64,000 bases of DNA. Source: Herbidospora daliensis (lineage in GTDB: Bacteria; Actinomycetota; Actinomycetes; Streptosporangiales; Streptosporangiaceae). The notes under the pieces are model-generated. The model saw nothing but the letters and a program-made list of their open reading frames with translations. It was not told the DNA's origin and ran no database searches. This document shows positions 46,598 to 58,383 of the stretch, one piece after another; positions within the stretch are counted from its first letter, which is position 1, and each line of letters opens with the position of its first letter. The stretch is from contig NZ_BBXF01000001.1 of NCBI RefSeq assembly GCF_001570585.1, positions 1,233,691-1,297,690 of the forward strand. Direction: 5' to 3'. The position numbers were made by a program, and so were the translations under genes.

Positions 46598-47788
46598 TCA
46601 TGGTACGAGTTCGCACCCGATCGCGGATCCGCCCGGAGTACTACCGTTTCCGAGGGTCACCGTGCCCGTCCGGCCCTGGTGTTCGATCGTGTACGTCCCC
46701 CGGAAGCCCCGCAGCGGGATGCGGCCCTCCTCGTCGGTCCGCATGGTCGTCTCGGGCATCCACCACTCACCCCTGACGAGGTCGCGCAGGGCGTGGAAGG
46801 AGGGCTTGGGGCTGCCGTCCTTCCGGACGAAGCCGCCGGGGGCGCCGAGCCATTCGCCGTCCTGGATGCCCCAGTAGGTGATCGCCCGGACGGCCGGGTG
46901 GCCGACCAGGGTGCGGTAGTGGCGGACGATCTCGTCGGCCTGGCGCTCCTCGCCCTCGGGGGTCGAGGGCCAGTCGTCGATCTGGTAGTCGTTCAGGTCG
47001 ACGATCTCGGGCGGCATCAGGTGCCCCGACACGATGGTCGTCTCGGTGAAGTGGATCGGCAGGCCGTACCGGGAGAAGCGGTCGAGGGTCTCCAGGGTGC
47101 GCTCCTCGCCCCAGTAGCCCTGGTGCATGTGGCTCTGCAGGCCGAGCGCGTCGATCCGGACGCCCGCTTCGAGCACGCCCTCGATGAGGCACTCGTAGGC
47201 GGCCGACATGTCGAAGTCGTTGAGCAGCAGGGTCGCGCCCGGGTTGGCGTGGCGGGCGGCGTCGAAGACCATCCGGATCATCGGGATGCGGCCGATGTCG
47301 CGGCACAGGTGGGTGATGCCGTTGGGGTACTTGTCGAAGATCGGCATGATGACGACCTCGTTGATCACGTCCCACATGTCGATCACGCCGGAGAAGTCGG
47401 TGACCTCGCGGGTGATGCGGGCGACCTGGGCGGCGGCGATCTCGCCGTTGTTCAGATCGAGCAGCCAGTCGGGGGCCAGGGTGTGCCAGGCCAGCGGGTG
47501 ACCCTTGACGGGCACGCCCCGGTCTTTGAAGAACCAGGCCATCTCCATCAGCTTCTCGGTCTGCGGCCTGCCCATCTCGCCCTCGAACTGGCCCCAGTAG
47601 AAGGGCAGCGTGGCGAAGTTGAACAGCTCGAACCAGTGGTCGGCCAGCGGGATGTCGCGATCGAAGCCGGTGCAGCCGAACAGGAACTCGTGATCGGTCT
47701 GCCTGACGAGAACGTCCTGCCCGGCGACGGGGTTCTGGTCGGCGGTGACGGTGACGAGGGCGTCCGCGACGCGGTGGGAGGGAAGCAC
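46598..47788 (-). CDS. GH10 family glycosidase (xylanase-like), no signal peptide
   Basis: 396 residues, GTG start. The GH10 barrel is clear: [44 protein letters not shown], acid/base Glu144 in MWDVINEVV, nucleophile Glu249 in [25 protein letters not shown]-terminal residues 1-25 form a short beta segment, and the C-terminal tail (about 345-396) holds a small beta domain ([20 protein letters not shown]). GH10 enzymes cut beta-1,4-xylan, but without export signal this one may act on imported oligosaccharides. Sits between kinase and RecQ without obvious sugar-transport partners. Confidence 0.9.
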   Translation of the reverse strand: MLPSHRVADALVTVTADQNPVAGQDVLVRQTDHEFLFGCTGFDRDIPLADHWFELFNFATLPFYWGQFEGEMGRPQTEKLMEMAWFFKDRGVPVKGHPLAWHTLAPDWLLDLNNGEIAAAQVARITREVTDFSGVIDMWDVINEVVIMPIFDKYPNGITHLCRDIGRIPMIRMVFDAARHANPGATLLLNDFDMSAAYECLIEGVLEAGVRIDALGLQSHMHQGYWGEERTLETLDRFSRYGLPIHFTETTIVSGHLMPPEIVDLNDYQIDDWPSTPEGEERQADEIVRHYRTLVGHPAVRAITYWGIQDGEWLGAPGGFVRKDGSPKPSFHALRDLVRGEWWMPETTMRTDEEGRIPLRGFRGTYTIEHQGRTGTVTLGNGSTPGGSAIGCELVP

Positions 47789-47801
47789 CCCTCCCCTATA
47801 C

Positions 47802-49874
<2,073 letters not shown>

Positions 49875-49903
49875 GGTGTCCTTAGTACCAGTAAATTCCT
49901 CCT

Positions 49904-50392
49904 GTGGACGTCACCACCTGGTACCTCGAACAGACCTCCCCCTCCGATCTGCGCCCCGCCCGGCCCCCGCGCGACGACGTCGACATCGTCCGGGCCGAGA
50001 TCCCGTCGGCCGCCTTCCACCGGTTCCTCTACGGCGCGGTGGGCGGCGGCTGGCAGTGGACCGACCGGCGGTCGTGGACCGACGACCAGTGGCTCTCGTG
50101 GCTCGACCTGGGCGTGGAGACCTGGGTGGCCTACCTGCGCGGGACGCCCGCGGGCTACATCGCCCTCGAACCGCAGGGCGCCTCGGTGGAGGTCGCCTAC
50201 TTCGGGCTCCTCCCCTTCGCCATCGGCAAGGGCCTCGGCGGCCACCTGCTGCACTACGGCGTCGAGCGGGCCTGGAAGCTCGCCACCGAGCGGGTCTGGG
50301 TGCACACCTGCTCACTCGACTCCCCGGCGGCCCGCGGAAACTACGAGGCCAGGGGATTCCGCCTGTACAAGACGGAAGTCTCGAAGGTCTGA
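49904..50392 (+). CDS. GNAT family N-acetyltransferase
   Basis: 162 residues, GTG start. GNAT core: [40 protein letters not shown] (acetyl-CoA binding, GKGLGG), then [29 protein letters not shown]. It is divergent from recQ (29-bp gap) and directly upstream of parC. Acetyl acceptor unknown. Confidence 0.88.
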   Translation: MDVTTWYLEQTSPSDLRPARPPRDDVDIVRAEIPSAAFHRFLYGAVGGGWQWTDRRSWTDDQWLSWLDLGVETWVAYLRGTPAGYIALEPQGASVEVAYFGLLPFAIGKGLGGHLLHYGVERAWKLATERVWVHTCSLDSPAARGNYEARGFRLYKTEVSKV

Positions 50393-50420
50393 GTCGCGGG
50401 CGTCGGTGGGGACCGGCAAA

Positions 50421-52871
50421 ATGTTCGACATGGCCCGACGAACCACCAGCCCCCCGCCCGACGAGGACTTCGAGGAGCGGATCGTCGACATCGACGTGTC
50501 CGCGGAGATGCGCACCAGCTTCCTGGAATACGCCTACAGCGTCATCTACCAGCGCGCGCTCCCCGACGCCCGCGACGGGCTCAAGCCCGTGCAGCGGCGC
50601 ATCCTCTACTCGATGAACGAAATGGGGCTGCGCCCCGACCGGGGCCACGTGAAGTCGTCCCGCGTCGTCGGCGAGGTCATGGGCAAGCTCCACCCCCACG
50701 GCGACGGCGCGATCTACGACGCGCTGGTCCGCCAGGCCCAGCCGTTCTCGATGCGGCTGCCGCTGGTCGACGGCCACGGCAACTTCGGCTCGCCCGACGA
50801 CCTGCCGGCCGCCATGCGCTACACCGAGGCCCGCCTGTCCGACGCGGCGATGCTGATGGTGCAGTCGATCGACGAGGACACGGTCGACTTCAAGCCCAAC
50901 TACGACGGCCAGGAGACCGAGCCCTCGGTCCTGGGCTCGGCGTTCCCCAACCTGCTGGTCAACGGCTCGACCGGCATCGCGGTCGGCATGGCGACCAACA
51001 TGGCCCCCCACAACCTGGTCGAGGTCGTGGCGGCCGCGCGGCACCTGCTGAAGCACCCCGACGCGACGCTCGACGACCTGATGAACTTCATCCCGGGCCC
51101 CGACCTGCCCACGGGCGGCTACATCAACGGCCTGTCGGGCATCCACGACGCCTACCGGACCGGCCGCGGCACCTTCAAGATGCGGGCCACCGCGACGATC
51201 GAGAACGTCACCCCGCGCCGCAAGGGCCTGGTCGTCACCGCGCTCCCCTACAACGTCGGGCCCGAGCGCGTCGTCACCAAGATCAAGGAACTGGTGACGT
51301 CGAAGAAGCTGACCGGCATCGCCGACCTCAAGGACCTCACCGACCGGCACAAGGGCCTCCAGCTGGTCATCGAGATCAAGAACGGCTTCAACCCCGAGGC
51401 GGTGCTCGAGGAGCTCTACCGGCTGACGCCGATGGAGGAGACGTTCGGCATCAACAACGTGGCCCTCGTCGACGGCCAGCCGCGCACCCTGGGCCTGCGC
51501 GAACTCCTGTCGGTGTACGTCGACCACCGGATCGACGTCGTGCGCCGCCGGTCCCTCCACCGCCGCCGCAAGCGCGAGGAGCGGCTCCACCTGGTCGAGG
51601 GCCTGATCGTGGCCCTGCTGAACATCGACGAGGTCATCCAGGTCATCCGCAACGCCGACGACTCGGCGGCGGCCCGAACGGGCCTGATGGAGCGCTTCGA
51701 GCTCAGCGAGATCCAGGCCAACTACATCCTCGACACCCCGCTGCGCCGCCTGACCCGCTACGACAACCTGGAGCTCGACAAGGAGAAGGCGACGCTGACC
51801 CGCGAGATCGCGGAGCTCACCGAGATCCTCTCCTCCGACCTGAAGCTCCGCAAGGTCGTCTCCGACGAGCTCGCCCAGGTCGCCAAGACCTACGGCACCC
51901 CCCGCCGCACCCTGCTGCTGGAGGGCGGGGTGGCCGCGCTCGCGCCGGTGCCCCTGGAGGTCGCCGACGACCCGTGCCTGGTCCTGCTCTCCTCCACCGG
52001 CCTGCTGGCCCGCACCGCCGACGCCTCGCCGCTGCCCGCCGAGGGTGAGCGCACCGTCCACGACGTGCTGGTGTCGGCCGTGCGCTCGACGGTCCGGGGC
52101 GAGGTCGGGGTGGTGACCTCGCTCGGCCGCATGATCCGGGTGAGCGTGGTCGACCTGCCGACCCTGCCGGCCTCGGCCAACCCGCCCTCCCTGGCGGGCG
52201 GCCACCCGGTGGCCGAATACGTCTCGCTGGCCGCCGACGAGACCGTGGTCGGCATCGGCTCCCTCGACCCCGACGGCCCCGGCCTGGCCATCGGCACCGA
52301 GCAGGGCGTGGTGAAGCGGGTGGTGCCCGACTACCCGGCCAACCGCGACGAGTTCGAGGTCATCGGCCTGCGCGACGGCGACGTGGTGGTGGGCGCCGTC
52401 GAGCTCACCTCAGAAGACCACGACCTGGTCTTCATCACCTCCGACGCCCAGCTGCTGCGCTACACCGCGACCAACGTCCGCCCGCAGGGCCGCCCGGCGG
52501 GCGGCATGGCCGGGATCCGGGTCGAGCCCGGCGCGAAGGTCATCTGGTTCGGCGCGATCGACCCGGCGCGGGAGTCGCGCGTGGTGACCATCGCCGGTTC
52601 CTCGACCGCCCTGCCCGGCACCCAGATCGGCGGCGGCAAGATCTCCGACTACGCCGAGTTCCCGCCGAAGGGCCGCGCGACGGGCGGCGTGCGCGCCCAG
52701 CGTTTCCTCAAGGGCGAAGACGTGCTGCTGCTGGCCTGGGCGGGCCCCGGCCCGGCGAAGGCGGTGTCGTCGGTCGGCAAGCCGGTGCCGCTGCCCGACG
52801 AGATCGGCCGCCGCGACGGCTCGGGGGTCAGGCTGACCCACACGGTCGCGGCCATCGGCGGAGCCCTGTGA
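50421..52871 (+). CDS. parC: DNA topoisomerase IV subunit A
   Basis: 816 residues from the ATG at 50421 ([16 protein letters not shown]), with GGGGA 9 bp upstream; a second ATG at 50430 is possible. Winged-helix catalytic region: [33 protein letters not shown], catalytic Tyr134 in MRYTEARL. Then the tower and coiled-coil ([18 protein letters not shown]), and a C-terminal beta-pinwheel (about 500-800) with degenerate blades but without the GyrA-box QRRGGKG. Together with parE 3.2 kb away this is the second type IIA pair of actinomycetes (the S. coelicolor SCO5822/5836 type). It decatenates daughter chromosomes. Confidence 0.92.
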   Translation: MFDMARRTTSPPPDEDFEERIVDIDVSAEMRTSFLEYAYSVIYQRALPDARDGLKPVQRRILYSMNEMGLRPDRGHVKSSRVVGEVMGKLHPHGDGAIYDALVRQAQPFSMRLPLVDGHGNFGSPDDLPAAMRYTEARLSDAAMLMVQSIDEDTVDFKPNYDGQETEPSVLGSAFPNLLVNGSTGIAVGMATNMAPHNLVEVVAAARHLLKHPDATLDDLMNFIPGPDLPTGGYINGLSGIHDAYRTGRGTFKMRATATIENVTPRRKGLVVTALPYNVGPERVVTKIKELVTSKKLTGIADLKDLTDRHKGLQLVIEIKNGFNPEAVLEELYRLTPMEETFGINNVALVDGQPRTLGLRELLSVYVDHRIDVVRRRSLHRRRKREERLHLVEGLIVALLNIDEVIQVIRNADDSAAARTGLMERFELSEIQANYILDTPLRRLTRYDNLELDKEKATLTREIAELTEILSSDLKLRKVVSDELAQVAKTYGTPRRTLLLEGGVAALAPVPLEVADDPCLVLLSSTGLLARTADASPLPAEGERTVHDVLVSAVRSTVRGEVGVVTSLGRMIRVSVVDLPTLPASANPPSLAGGHPVAEYVSLAADETVVGIGSLDPDGPGLAIGTEQGVVKRVVPDYPANRDEFEVIGLRDGDVVVGAVELTSEDHDLVFITSDAQLLRYTATNVRPQGRPAGGMAGIRVEPGAKVIWFGAIDPARESRVVTIAGSSTALPGTQIGGGKISDYAEFPPKGRATGGVRAQRFLKGEDVLLLAWAGPGPAKAVSSVGKPVPLPDEIGRRDGSGVRLTHTVAAIGGAL

Positions 52872-52872
52872 G

Positions 52873-53364
52873 TCAGGCCAGCTTCGTCTCGTAGGCGGCG
52901 CGGAGGTCCTGCCAGCCGTGGTCGAGGGCGTCGTCGCCCACGACCCGGCCCTGGGGCGTGCCCGACAGGAGCAGGTCGGCGGTGTCGAGGCAGACGTGCC
53001 AGCCGGCCGCGTTGCGGGCCGCCCAGTCGGGGCCGGGCATCGTGTGCGACAGGCGCAGGCGGGTGCCCGACTCCGTCGGCTCCAGCTCCCAGCGGAGCAG
53101 GTCGCCGCCCCACGTGTATTCGAGCACGGCGGGGCGGTCGGCCCTGACCACCGTCTCCTCGGTGCCGGCGCCGTCCATGACCAGGGTGGCCTCGCCCGGG
53201 GCGCCGAGATCGCGGTCGGGCTCGAACGGGGCCCACTCCCGCAGCTGACCCGGTGCGGTCAGCGCGGCCCAGACCTTCTCCGGGGGGTGGCGGAGGTCGC
53301 GGGTGAAGACGAGGGTCCAGCGGCCGTCGTCTGCCGGGTGCGCGGTGACGTCTGCGAGTTCCAT
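52873..53364 (-). CDS. SRPBCC/AHSA1-type protein
   Basis: 163 residues, ATG start. SRPBCC (START-like) fold: RWTLVFTRDLRHPPEKVWAA, LTAPGQLREWAPFEPDRDLG, VLEYTWGGDLLRWELEPTES, GTRLRLSHTMPG, with the last helix AGWHVCLDTADLLL. These proteins bind hydrophobic ligands. Its start is 3 bp from the ArsR stop, so the two are translated together, the usual ArsR-SRPBCC pair. Converges on parC with 1 bp between the stops. Confidence 0.93.
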   Translation of the reverse strand: MELADVTAHPADDGRWTLVFTRDLRHPPEKVWAALTAPGQLREWAPFEPDRDLGAPGEATLVMDGAGTEETVVRADRPAVLEYTWGGDLLRWELEPTESGTRLRLSHTMPGPDWAARNAAGWHVCLDTADLLLSGTPQGRVVGDDALDHGWQDLRAAYETKLA

Positions 53365-53367
53365 GGG

Positions 53368-53670
53368 CTACTCCTGGCGGTCGAGGTGGGCTTCGAGGGC
53401 GTCGAGGCGGTCGTCCCAGAGGCGGCGGTAGGGCGCCAGCCATTCGTCCAGGGCCGCCAGCGGGCGCGGCTCGACGCGGTAGATGCGCTGTTGCGCGGCC
53501 GTGCGCGAAGAGACCAGCCCGGCCTCGCGGAGCACCTTGAGGTGCTTGGAGACGGCGGGCTGGCCCATCGACAACTCCCGCACGAGCTCGCCGACGCTGC
53601 TCTCCGACCGGCGCAGCCGGTCGAGGATGCGGCGCCGGGCCGGCTCGGCGAGTACGGCGAACACGTCCAC
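53368..53670 (-). CDS. ArsR-family transcriptional regulator
   Basis: 100 residues. The GTG at 53670 (VDVFAVLAEPARRRILDRLR) was chosen since the ATG 36 bp upstream would place a perfect palindrome inside the gene. wHTH: LAEPARRRILDRLRRSESSV, GELVRELSMGQPAVSKHLKV, LREAGLVSSRTAAQQRIYRV. No Cys or His metal-site pairs are visible, so it is the non-metal subgroup that senses through or controls an SRPBCC partner. It may be transcribed leaderless or nearly so: TATAAG lies at the operator edge. Confidence 0.92.
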   Translation of the reverse strand: MDVFAVLAEPARRRILDRLRRSESSVGELVRELSMGQPAVSKHLKVLREAGLVSSRTAAQQRIYRVEPRPLAALDEWLAPYRRLWDDRLDALEAHLDRQE

Positions 53671-53673
53671 CCT

Positions 53674-53699
53674 CTTATATTCCCCTTCAGGAATATAAG
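53674..53699 (-). promoter_or_regulatory. ArsR operator, perfect 10-bp inverted repeat
   Basis: CTTATATTCC (53674-53683) and GGAATATAAG (53690-53699) are exact reverse complements around a 6-bp spacer. The site fills the gap between the VOC stop (53703) and the ArsR start (53670), and its AT-richness stands out in this GC-rich DNA. Autorepression of the arsR-SRPBCC unit is the simplest reading. Confidence 0.88.
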
Positions 53700-53702
53700 C
53701 CG

Positions 53703-54065
53703 TCAATCGCAGAGGCAGAACAGGTGGCCCGCCGGGTCGAGGTAGACGACGAAGCCCTCCTCGTTCCCCGGCTGGTGGTGGTGCTTGACCGCCCCGAGCG
53801 CGGAGACCCTCTTCCCGGCCTCGACCAGGTCGTCGACGACGACGTCGAGGTGGGCCTGCTGCGGGTGGTCGACCTGCGGCCAGACCGGCGGCACGTAGTC
53901 GGGGGCGAGCTGGAACGCCATGCGGATCGGACCGCCGTCGCCGATCGTGACCCAGTCGTCGTCCTCCTTCACGATCTCCCAGCCGAGGAGTTCGGTGTAG
54001 AAGCCGGCGAGGGCCTTGGGGTCGGGGCAGTCGTACACGAACGAGTGGAGGGTGGCGATGGCCAT
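53703..54065 (-). CDS. VOC-family glyoxalase-like protein
   Basis: 120 residues from the ATG at 54065 (MAIATLHSFVYDCPDPKALA). Pattern: GFYTELLGWEIVKEDDDWVT, IRMAFQLAPDYVPPVWPQ, QQAHLDVVVDDLVEAGKRVS, GFVVYLDPAGHLFCLCD, with a typical C-terminal DPAGHxF. His in the HLDV strand and the Glu region are candidates for metal ligands. It lies just upstream of the ArsR operator on the same strand, so it may be co-regulated or read through. Substrate unknown. Confidence 0.92.
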   Translation of the reverse strand: MAIATLHSFVYDCPDPKALAGFYTELLGWEIVKEDDDWVTIGDGGPIRMAFQLAPDYVPPVWPQVDHPQQAHLDVVVDDLVEAGKRVSALGAVKHHHQPGNEEGFVVYLDPAGHLFCLCD

Positions 54066-54170
54066 GGACGTCTCCTGCTTTCCCGTGACAATGTAACCGG
54101 CTAAGAACTTATACCGGTGTTGCCGGATATAGCCAGACAATTACCCCGATCCCCGAGGCTCATGCGCCCG

Positions 54171-54458
54171 CTACCGCGTCAGGGACGCCAGCAGCAGCGC
54201 CGGGTCGCCGCCCGCCCAGTCGGCCAGCAGCTGCGACTCGCGGTCGCCCGGCTCGAACCCGTCGGGCTTCAACATCCCGGCCTCACACAGGGCCACGATC
54301 ACCGGGTCGTCCTCCGGCAGCGTGTCGACATAACAGGCGGCGTCGATGAGCGCGAGGGCCAGGCGGGCGTTGCGGCCCTCGTCAGACGGCTCCACGCGGT
54401 CGAGACGGTTCCGGGCGCGGGCGCGGAGATGGTCGGACAGGGGCGCGGTGGTGCTCAT
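54171..54458 (-). CDS. Hypothetical protein, 95 aa
   Basis: Begins MSTTAPLSDHLRARARNRLD. Helical, acidic, no membrane segment. Middle part ALALIDAACYVDTLPEDDPV resembles small actinobacterial regulators or antitoxin-like proteins, but no family is recognised. High third-position GC and GGAG upstream of the ATG (AGGAGACCC) support it as real. Monocistronic, flanked by VOC and carbonic anhydrase genes. Confidence 0.65.
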   Translation of the reverse strand: MSTTAPLSDHLRARARNRLDRVEPSDEGRNARLALALIDAACYVDTLPEDDPVIVALCEAGMLKPDGFEPGDRESQLLADWAGGDPALLLASLTR

Positions 54459-54595
54459 GCTCTCGGGTCTCCTCAGACGGTCGGCGACTTTACGTCACGG
54501 ATAATTACCTAGGGTGACACGAGTTCGGGGGTCCTTCATCGCATTGGTAGACCCCGGGAAAGGTCACGAATGCGGTCTGCGGGAACATTCCGTAC

Positions 54596-55114
54596 ATGAA
54601 CGGTGCCTTCGATGATCTGCTGTCGGCCAACGAGACCTACTCCGCCACGTTCACCGGTTCCGACCTGACCGGCACGGCGGCCCGCGGACTGGCCGTCGTC
54701 ACGTGCATGGACTCCCGCATCGACCCCCTCGGCCTGCTGGGCCTCAAGCCCGGCGACGCCAAGATCCTCCGCAACGCGGGGGCCCGCGTCACCGACGACG
54801 TGCTGCGCACCCTCGTCGTCGCCGTGTTCGTCCTCGGCGTCAACCGGGTCCTCGTCATGCCGCACACCGACTGCGGCATGACCAAGGTCACCGACGACGA
54901 CATCCACGACCTGGCCCTGGCCCAGGGGGTCGACACCCGGAGCCTCGACTTCCACACCGTCCCCGACCAGAACGCCGCCCTGCGGCACGACCTGATCCGC
55001 ATCCGCACCAGCCCGTTCCTCGACGGCGTGGTGTCCGTCGGCGGCGCGATCTACGACGTCCGGACCGGGAAGCTCACCCCGATCGAGGAACTCCGCCGGG
55101 ACGCCGCGGCCTAA
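54596..55114 (+). CDS. Beta-class carbonic anhydrase
   Basis: 172 residues, ATG start. Zinc and active-site motifs: VVTCMDSRID (Cys37, Asp39, Arg41), RNAGARVTDDVLRTLVVAVF, and MPHTDCGM (His90, Cys93). This short form (about 170 residues) is the type common in Gram-positives. It interconverts CO2 and bicarbonate, feeding carboxylases such as AccD complexes. The stop overlaps the next ATG by one base (TAATG). Confidence 0.93.
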   Translation: MNGAFDDLLSANETYSATFTGSDLTGTAARGLAVVTCMDSRIDPLGLLGLKPGDAKILRNAGARVTDDVLRTLVVAVFVLGVNRVLVMPHTDCGMTKVTDDDIHDLALAQGVDTRSLDFHTVPDQNAALRHDLIRIRTSPFLDGVVSVGGAIYDVRTGKLTPIEELRRDAAA

Positions 55115-55863
55115 TGACCGAGCTCGACCGGATCCTCCGGTTCAAAGAGGATCACATCCGCTCCCAGGCCGACGACGTCCAGGAGCACCTCTTCGGCTTC
55201 GCCGTCCGCAATCTCCGGTACGCCGCCTCGCACCACCACAACAAGGTCGTGATCACCGGCCCGGCGGACGCGGCGGAGATCCTGGCCCTGGCCGACCACG
55301 CCCTCGACGGGTCGGCCCACCGCCTCGTGGAGATCCACCACGAGCCCACGGCCCTGGTCGCAGCCGCGGCGCTGACCGAGGCCGGCTACGACCGGGAGAC
55401 CAACCTCCTGATGCGCCACCAGGGCCCCCTGCCGCCCCCAGCGACCGGCGTGGCGGTGGTGACCCTGGAAGACCTCCACGGGCCCGTACGGGCCAGCTGG
55501 GCCGCCGACCTCCCCCAGCTCACCGACGAGGAACTCGACCAGCTCACCGACCGCCGCTCCACCCTCCTCCAGGAGGCCTACGAGACGACCTTCCTGGCCG
55601 TGCGGGACGGAGGGACGATCGTCTGCCACGGCGACCTGTACGTCCACCGGCCCTCAGGGGTGACCCAGTTCGAAGACCTGTCGACCCACCCCGACCACCA
55701 GCGCCGGGGCCACGCCCGCGCCGTGGTGACCGAGGCGATCCACCGGGCGGGCGACTTGCTGCTGTTCCTGGAAGCCGACGGATCGGACTGGCCGAAGGAC
55801 TTCTACGGCCGCCTCGGCTTCACCCCGGTGGGCCGAACCCACCACTTCCGCCGCATGGTGTGA
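55114..55863 (+). CDS. GNAT family N-acetyltransferase, two-module
   Basis: 249 residues, ATG joined to the preceding stop. N-terminal module about 40-100 is a degenerate GNAT-like unit (DHALDGSAHRLVEIHHEPTA). The C-terminal module 130-249 is complete: FEDLSTHPDHQRRGHARAVV (acetyl-CoA loop QRRGHA), FLEADGSDWPKDFYGRLGFT, PVGRTHHFRRM. Translational coupling to the carbonic anhydrase gene implies co-expression, though no functional link is obvious. Acceptor unknown. Confidence 0.88.
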   Translation: MTELDRILRFKEDHIRSQADDVQEHLFGFAVRNLRYAASHHHNKVVITGPADAAEILALADHALDGSAHRLVEIHHEPTALVAAAALTEAGYDRETNLLMRHQGPLPPPATGVAVVTLEDLHGPVRASWAADLPQLTDEELDQLTDRRSTLLQEAYETTFLAVRDGGTIVCHGDLYVHRPSGVTQFEDLSTHPDHQRRGHARAVVTEAIHRAGDLLLFLEADGSDWPKDFYGRLGFTPVGRTHHFRRMV

Positions 55864-56022
55864 CCGCCGGCAGCCCGAATGCGGAGACCTGGCCGCCCTG
55901 TCAGGCCGACCGGCGCATCACGCCGGGCGTCGGAGCGACGGTCGCGCGCAGCTGCCGAGGGGTCTCCTGACAGACGCGGCAGACCGCGTCACCGCGAGCG
56001 GCGTGGCAGCACGTGCGCGGAC

Positions 56023-56051
56023 CCCGTCAGGTGCCGGAAGCCCCTGACGGG
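56023..56051 (-). terminator. Hairpin downstream of parE
   Basis: Arms CCCGTCAGG (56023-56031) and CCTGACGGG (56043-56051) pair perfectly with an 11-nt loop, 18 bp past the parE stop. A convergent GNAT transcript could also use it. Confidence 0.65.
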
Positions 56052-56068
56052 TGGTCCAGGCGGCGTCG

Positions 56069-58153
56069 TCAGGCGTCGATGTGGTCGCGGTCGATCTCGG
56101 AGGCCGAGCTGACGATGAACTCGCGCCGGGGCGCGACGTCGCTTCCCATCAGCAGGTCGAAGATGCGCTCGCCCTCTTCGACGTCTTCGATCCGGATGCG
56201 CCGCAGCACGCGGTGGCGCGGGTCCATGGTGGTCTCCGCCAGCTGGTCGGCGTCCATCTCGCCGAGACCCTTGTAGCGCTGGGGCGGTTCCTTCCACTTC
56301 TTGTTCCGCTTGCGGAGCCCGGCCAGCACCTTGTGCAGTTCGGCGTCGGAGTAGCAGTAGATGTACTTCTCCTGCCCCCGCCCCGGATTGGTCAGCTCCA
56401 CCCGGTGCAGCGGCGGCACCGCGGCGAAGACCCGCCCGGCCTCGACCATCGGCCGCATGTAGCGGTGGAACAACGTCAGCAGCAGGCACCGGATGTGGGC
56501 GCCGTCGACGTCGGCGTCGGCCATCAGGATGATCTTGCCGTAGCGGGCCTGCTCGATGTCGAAGGTGCGGCCCGAACCGGCCCCCACCACCTGGATGATC
56601 GCGGCGCACTCGGTGTTCTTCAGCATGTCGCTGACGGACGCCTTCTGCACGTTGAGGATCTTGCCCCGGATCGGCAGCAGCGCCTGGAACTCCGAGTCGC
56701 GGGCCAGCTTGGCGGTGCCCAGCGCCGAGTCTCCCTCGACGATGAACAACTCGCTGCGGTCGACGCCGTCGCTGCGGCAGTCGACCAGCTTGGCCGGCAG
56801 CGCCGAGCTCTCCAGCGCGGTCTTGCGCCGCTGGTTGTCGCGGTGCTCCCGGGCCGCGATGCGGGCCTTGGCCGCCGCGACGATCTTCTCCAGGACCGCC
56901 CTGAGCTGCTGCTTGGCCCCGCGCGGCGGGTTGGTGAAGGTCTCGCGGAGCTCCCGCGAGACGACGGTCGAGACGATGCGGGTCGCCGCGGAGGTGCCGA
57001 GCACCTCCTTGGTCTGCCCCTCGAACTGCGGCTCGGCCACGCGCACGGTCACCACGCCGGTGAGACCTTCGAGGATGTCCTCTTTGGTCACGCCGTCGTC
57101 GTTGGCCCGCAGCAGCCGCGACTCACGCAGTAACTCGTTCATGGTCCGGACCAGCGCGCGCTCGAAGCCGAGCACGTGGGTGCCGCCCTTGGGCGTGGCG
57201 ATCACGTTCACGAACGACCGCACGGTCGAGTCGTAGCCCTTGCCCCAGCGCACCGCGACGTCGACGACCATCTCGCGCTCGACCTTGGTCGGCGTCATGT
57301 GGCCCTGCTCGTCGAGCACCGGCACGGTCTCGTGGAAGTGGCCCTGCCCCTGCATGCGCAGCACGTCGCAGACGGCCTCGTCGCGGGCCAGGAACTCGGT
57401 GAACTCGCTGATGCCGCCGTCGAACCGGAAGGTCTCCTCGGTGGCCTCGTCGGCCCGGCTGTCGCGCACCGACAGCGTCAGGCCGGGCACCAGGAACGCC
57501 GTCTGCCGCAGCCGGACGTGGATCTCGTCGAGCGAGACCTCGGCCTCGGGCAGGAAGATCTGCCGGTCGGCCCAGAACCGCACCCGCGTGCCGGTGACCC
57601 GCGAGCCGAGCGGCCCGCCGTCGCGCAGGCCCGACTTCTTCTTGAACTTGGCCGAGGGGCCCTCGCCGTCGAAGATCCCGGGCACGCCGCGCCGGAAGCT
57701 GATCTCGTGGACGCGCCCGTCGCGGTCGACCTCGACGTCGAGCCGGGAGGACAGGGCGTTCACCACCGAGGCGCCCACGCCGTGGAGGCCGCCGGACGCG
57801 CCGTAGGAGCCGCCGCCGAACTTCCCGCCGGCGTGGAGCTTGGTGTAGACCAGCTCGACGCCCGGGAGCCCGCTCTTGGGCTCGACGTCGACGGGGATGC
57901 CCCGGCCGTCGTCACGCACCTCGATCGACCCGTCTGGATGGAGCTCGACCTCGATGAGGGAGCAGTATCCGGCCAGCGCCTCGTCGACGCAGTTGTCGAC
58001 GATCTCCCACAGGCAGTGCATGAGCCCGCGGCTGTCGGTCGACCCGATGTACATGCCCGGGCGCTTGCGGACGGCTTCGAGACCTTCCAGAACCGACAGA
58101 TGACGAGCCGTGTAACCCGTCTCCGCTACCGTCACTCCAGCTCCCACGCTCAA
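56069..58153 (-). CDS. parE: DNA topoisomerase IV subunit B
   Basis: 694 residues, GTG start. GHKL ATPase: EIVDNCVDEALAGYCSLIEV, RDDGRGIPVDV, GLHGVGASVVNALS. Transducer with QTK-type GQTKEVLGT. TOPRIM: LFIVEGDSALGTAKLARDSE, RGKILNVQKA, LMADADVDGAHIRCLL. Ends FDLLMGSDVAPRREFIVSSA. It hydrolyses ATP to drive strand passage with ParC. The length suits ParE/short GyrB without insert. Confidence 0.93.
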   Translation of the reverse strand: MSVGAGVTVAETGYTARHLSVLEGLEAVRKRPGMYIGSTDSRGLMHCLWEIVDNCVDEALAGYCSLIEVELHPDGSIEVRDDGRGIPVDVEPKSGLPGVELVYTKLHAGGKFGGGSYGASGGLHGVGASVVNALSSRLDVEVDRDGRVHEISFRRGVPGIFDGEGPSAKFKKKSGLRDGGPLGSRVTGTRVRFWADRQIFLPEAEVSLDEIHVRLRQTAFLVPGLTLSVRDSRADEATEETFRFDGGISEFTEFLARDEAVCDVLRMQGQGHFHETVPVLDEQGHMTPTKVEREMVVDVAVRWGKGYDSTVRSFVNVIATPKGGTHVLGFERALVRTMNELLRESRLLRANDDGVTKEDILEGLTGVVTVRVAEPQFEGQTKEVLGTSAATRIVSTVVSRELRETFTNPPRGAKQQLRAVLEKIVAAAKARIAAREHRDNQRRKTALESSALPAKLVDCRSDGVDRSELFIVEGDSALGTAKLARDSEFQALLPIRGKILNVQKASVSDMLKNTECAAIIQVVGAGSGRTFDIEQARYGKIILMADADVDGAHIRCLLLTLFHRYMRPMVEAGRVFAAVPPLHRVELTNPGRGQEKYIYCYSDAELHKVLAGLRKRNKKWKEPPQRYKGLGEMDADQLAETTMDPRHRVLRRIRIEDVEEGERIFDLLMGSDVAPRREFIVSSASEIDRDHIDA

Positions 58154-58383
58154 CAGTCGAACACGCGTACGCAGCTTAGCGGTAGGCGTGGTTTTACGCC
58201 TACCAGCTTGCCAGCTGTCGAGGGCTTCTCGTTACCTGCGGTGTGATCCACGTCACCTTTCGGAACATTCCGCTCTCGGCGTAGTCAGGAGGTGATTGGG
58301 AACGCCCTCATCCGGTTAGATGTTGTCCCAAGTGACTGTGACGCCAACATCCCCGGTCAACGGGGTGACCCGAAAGGCGATAC

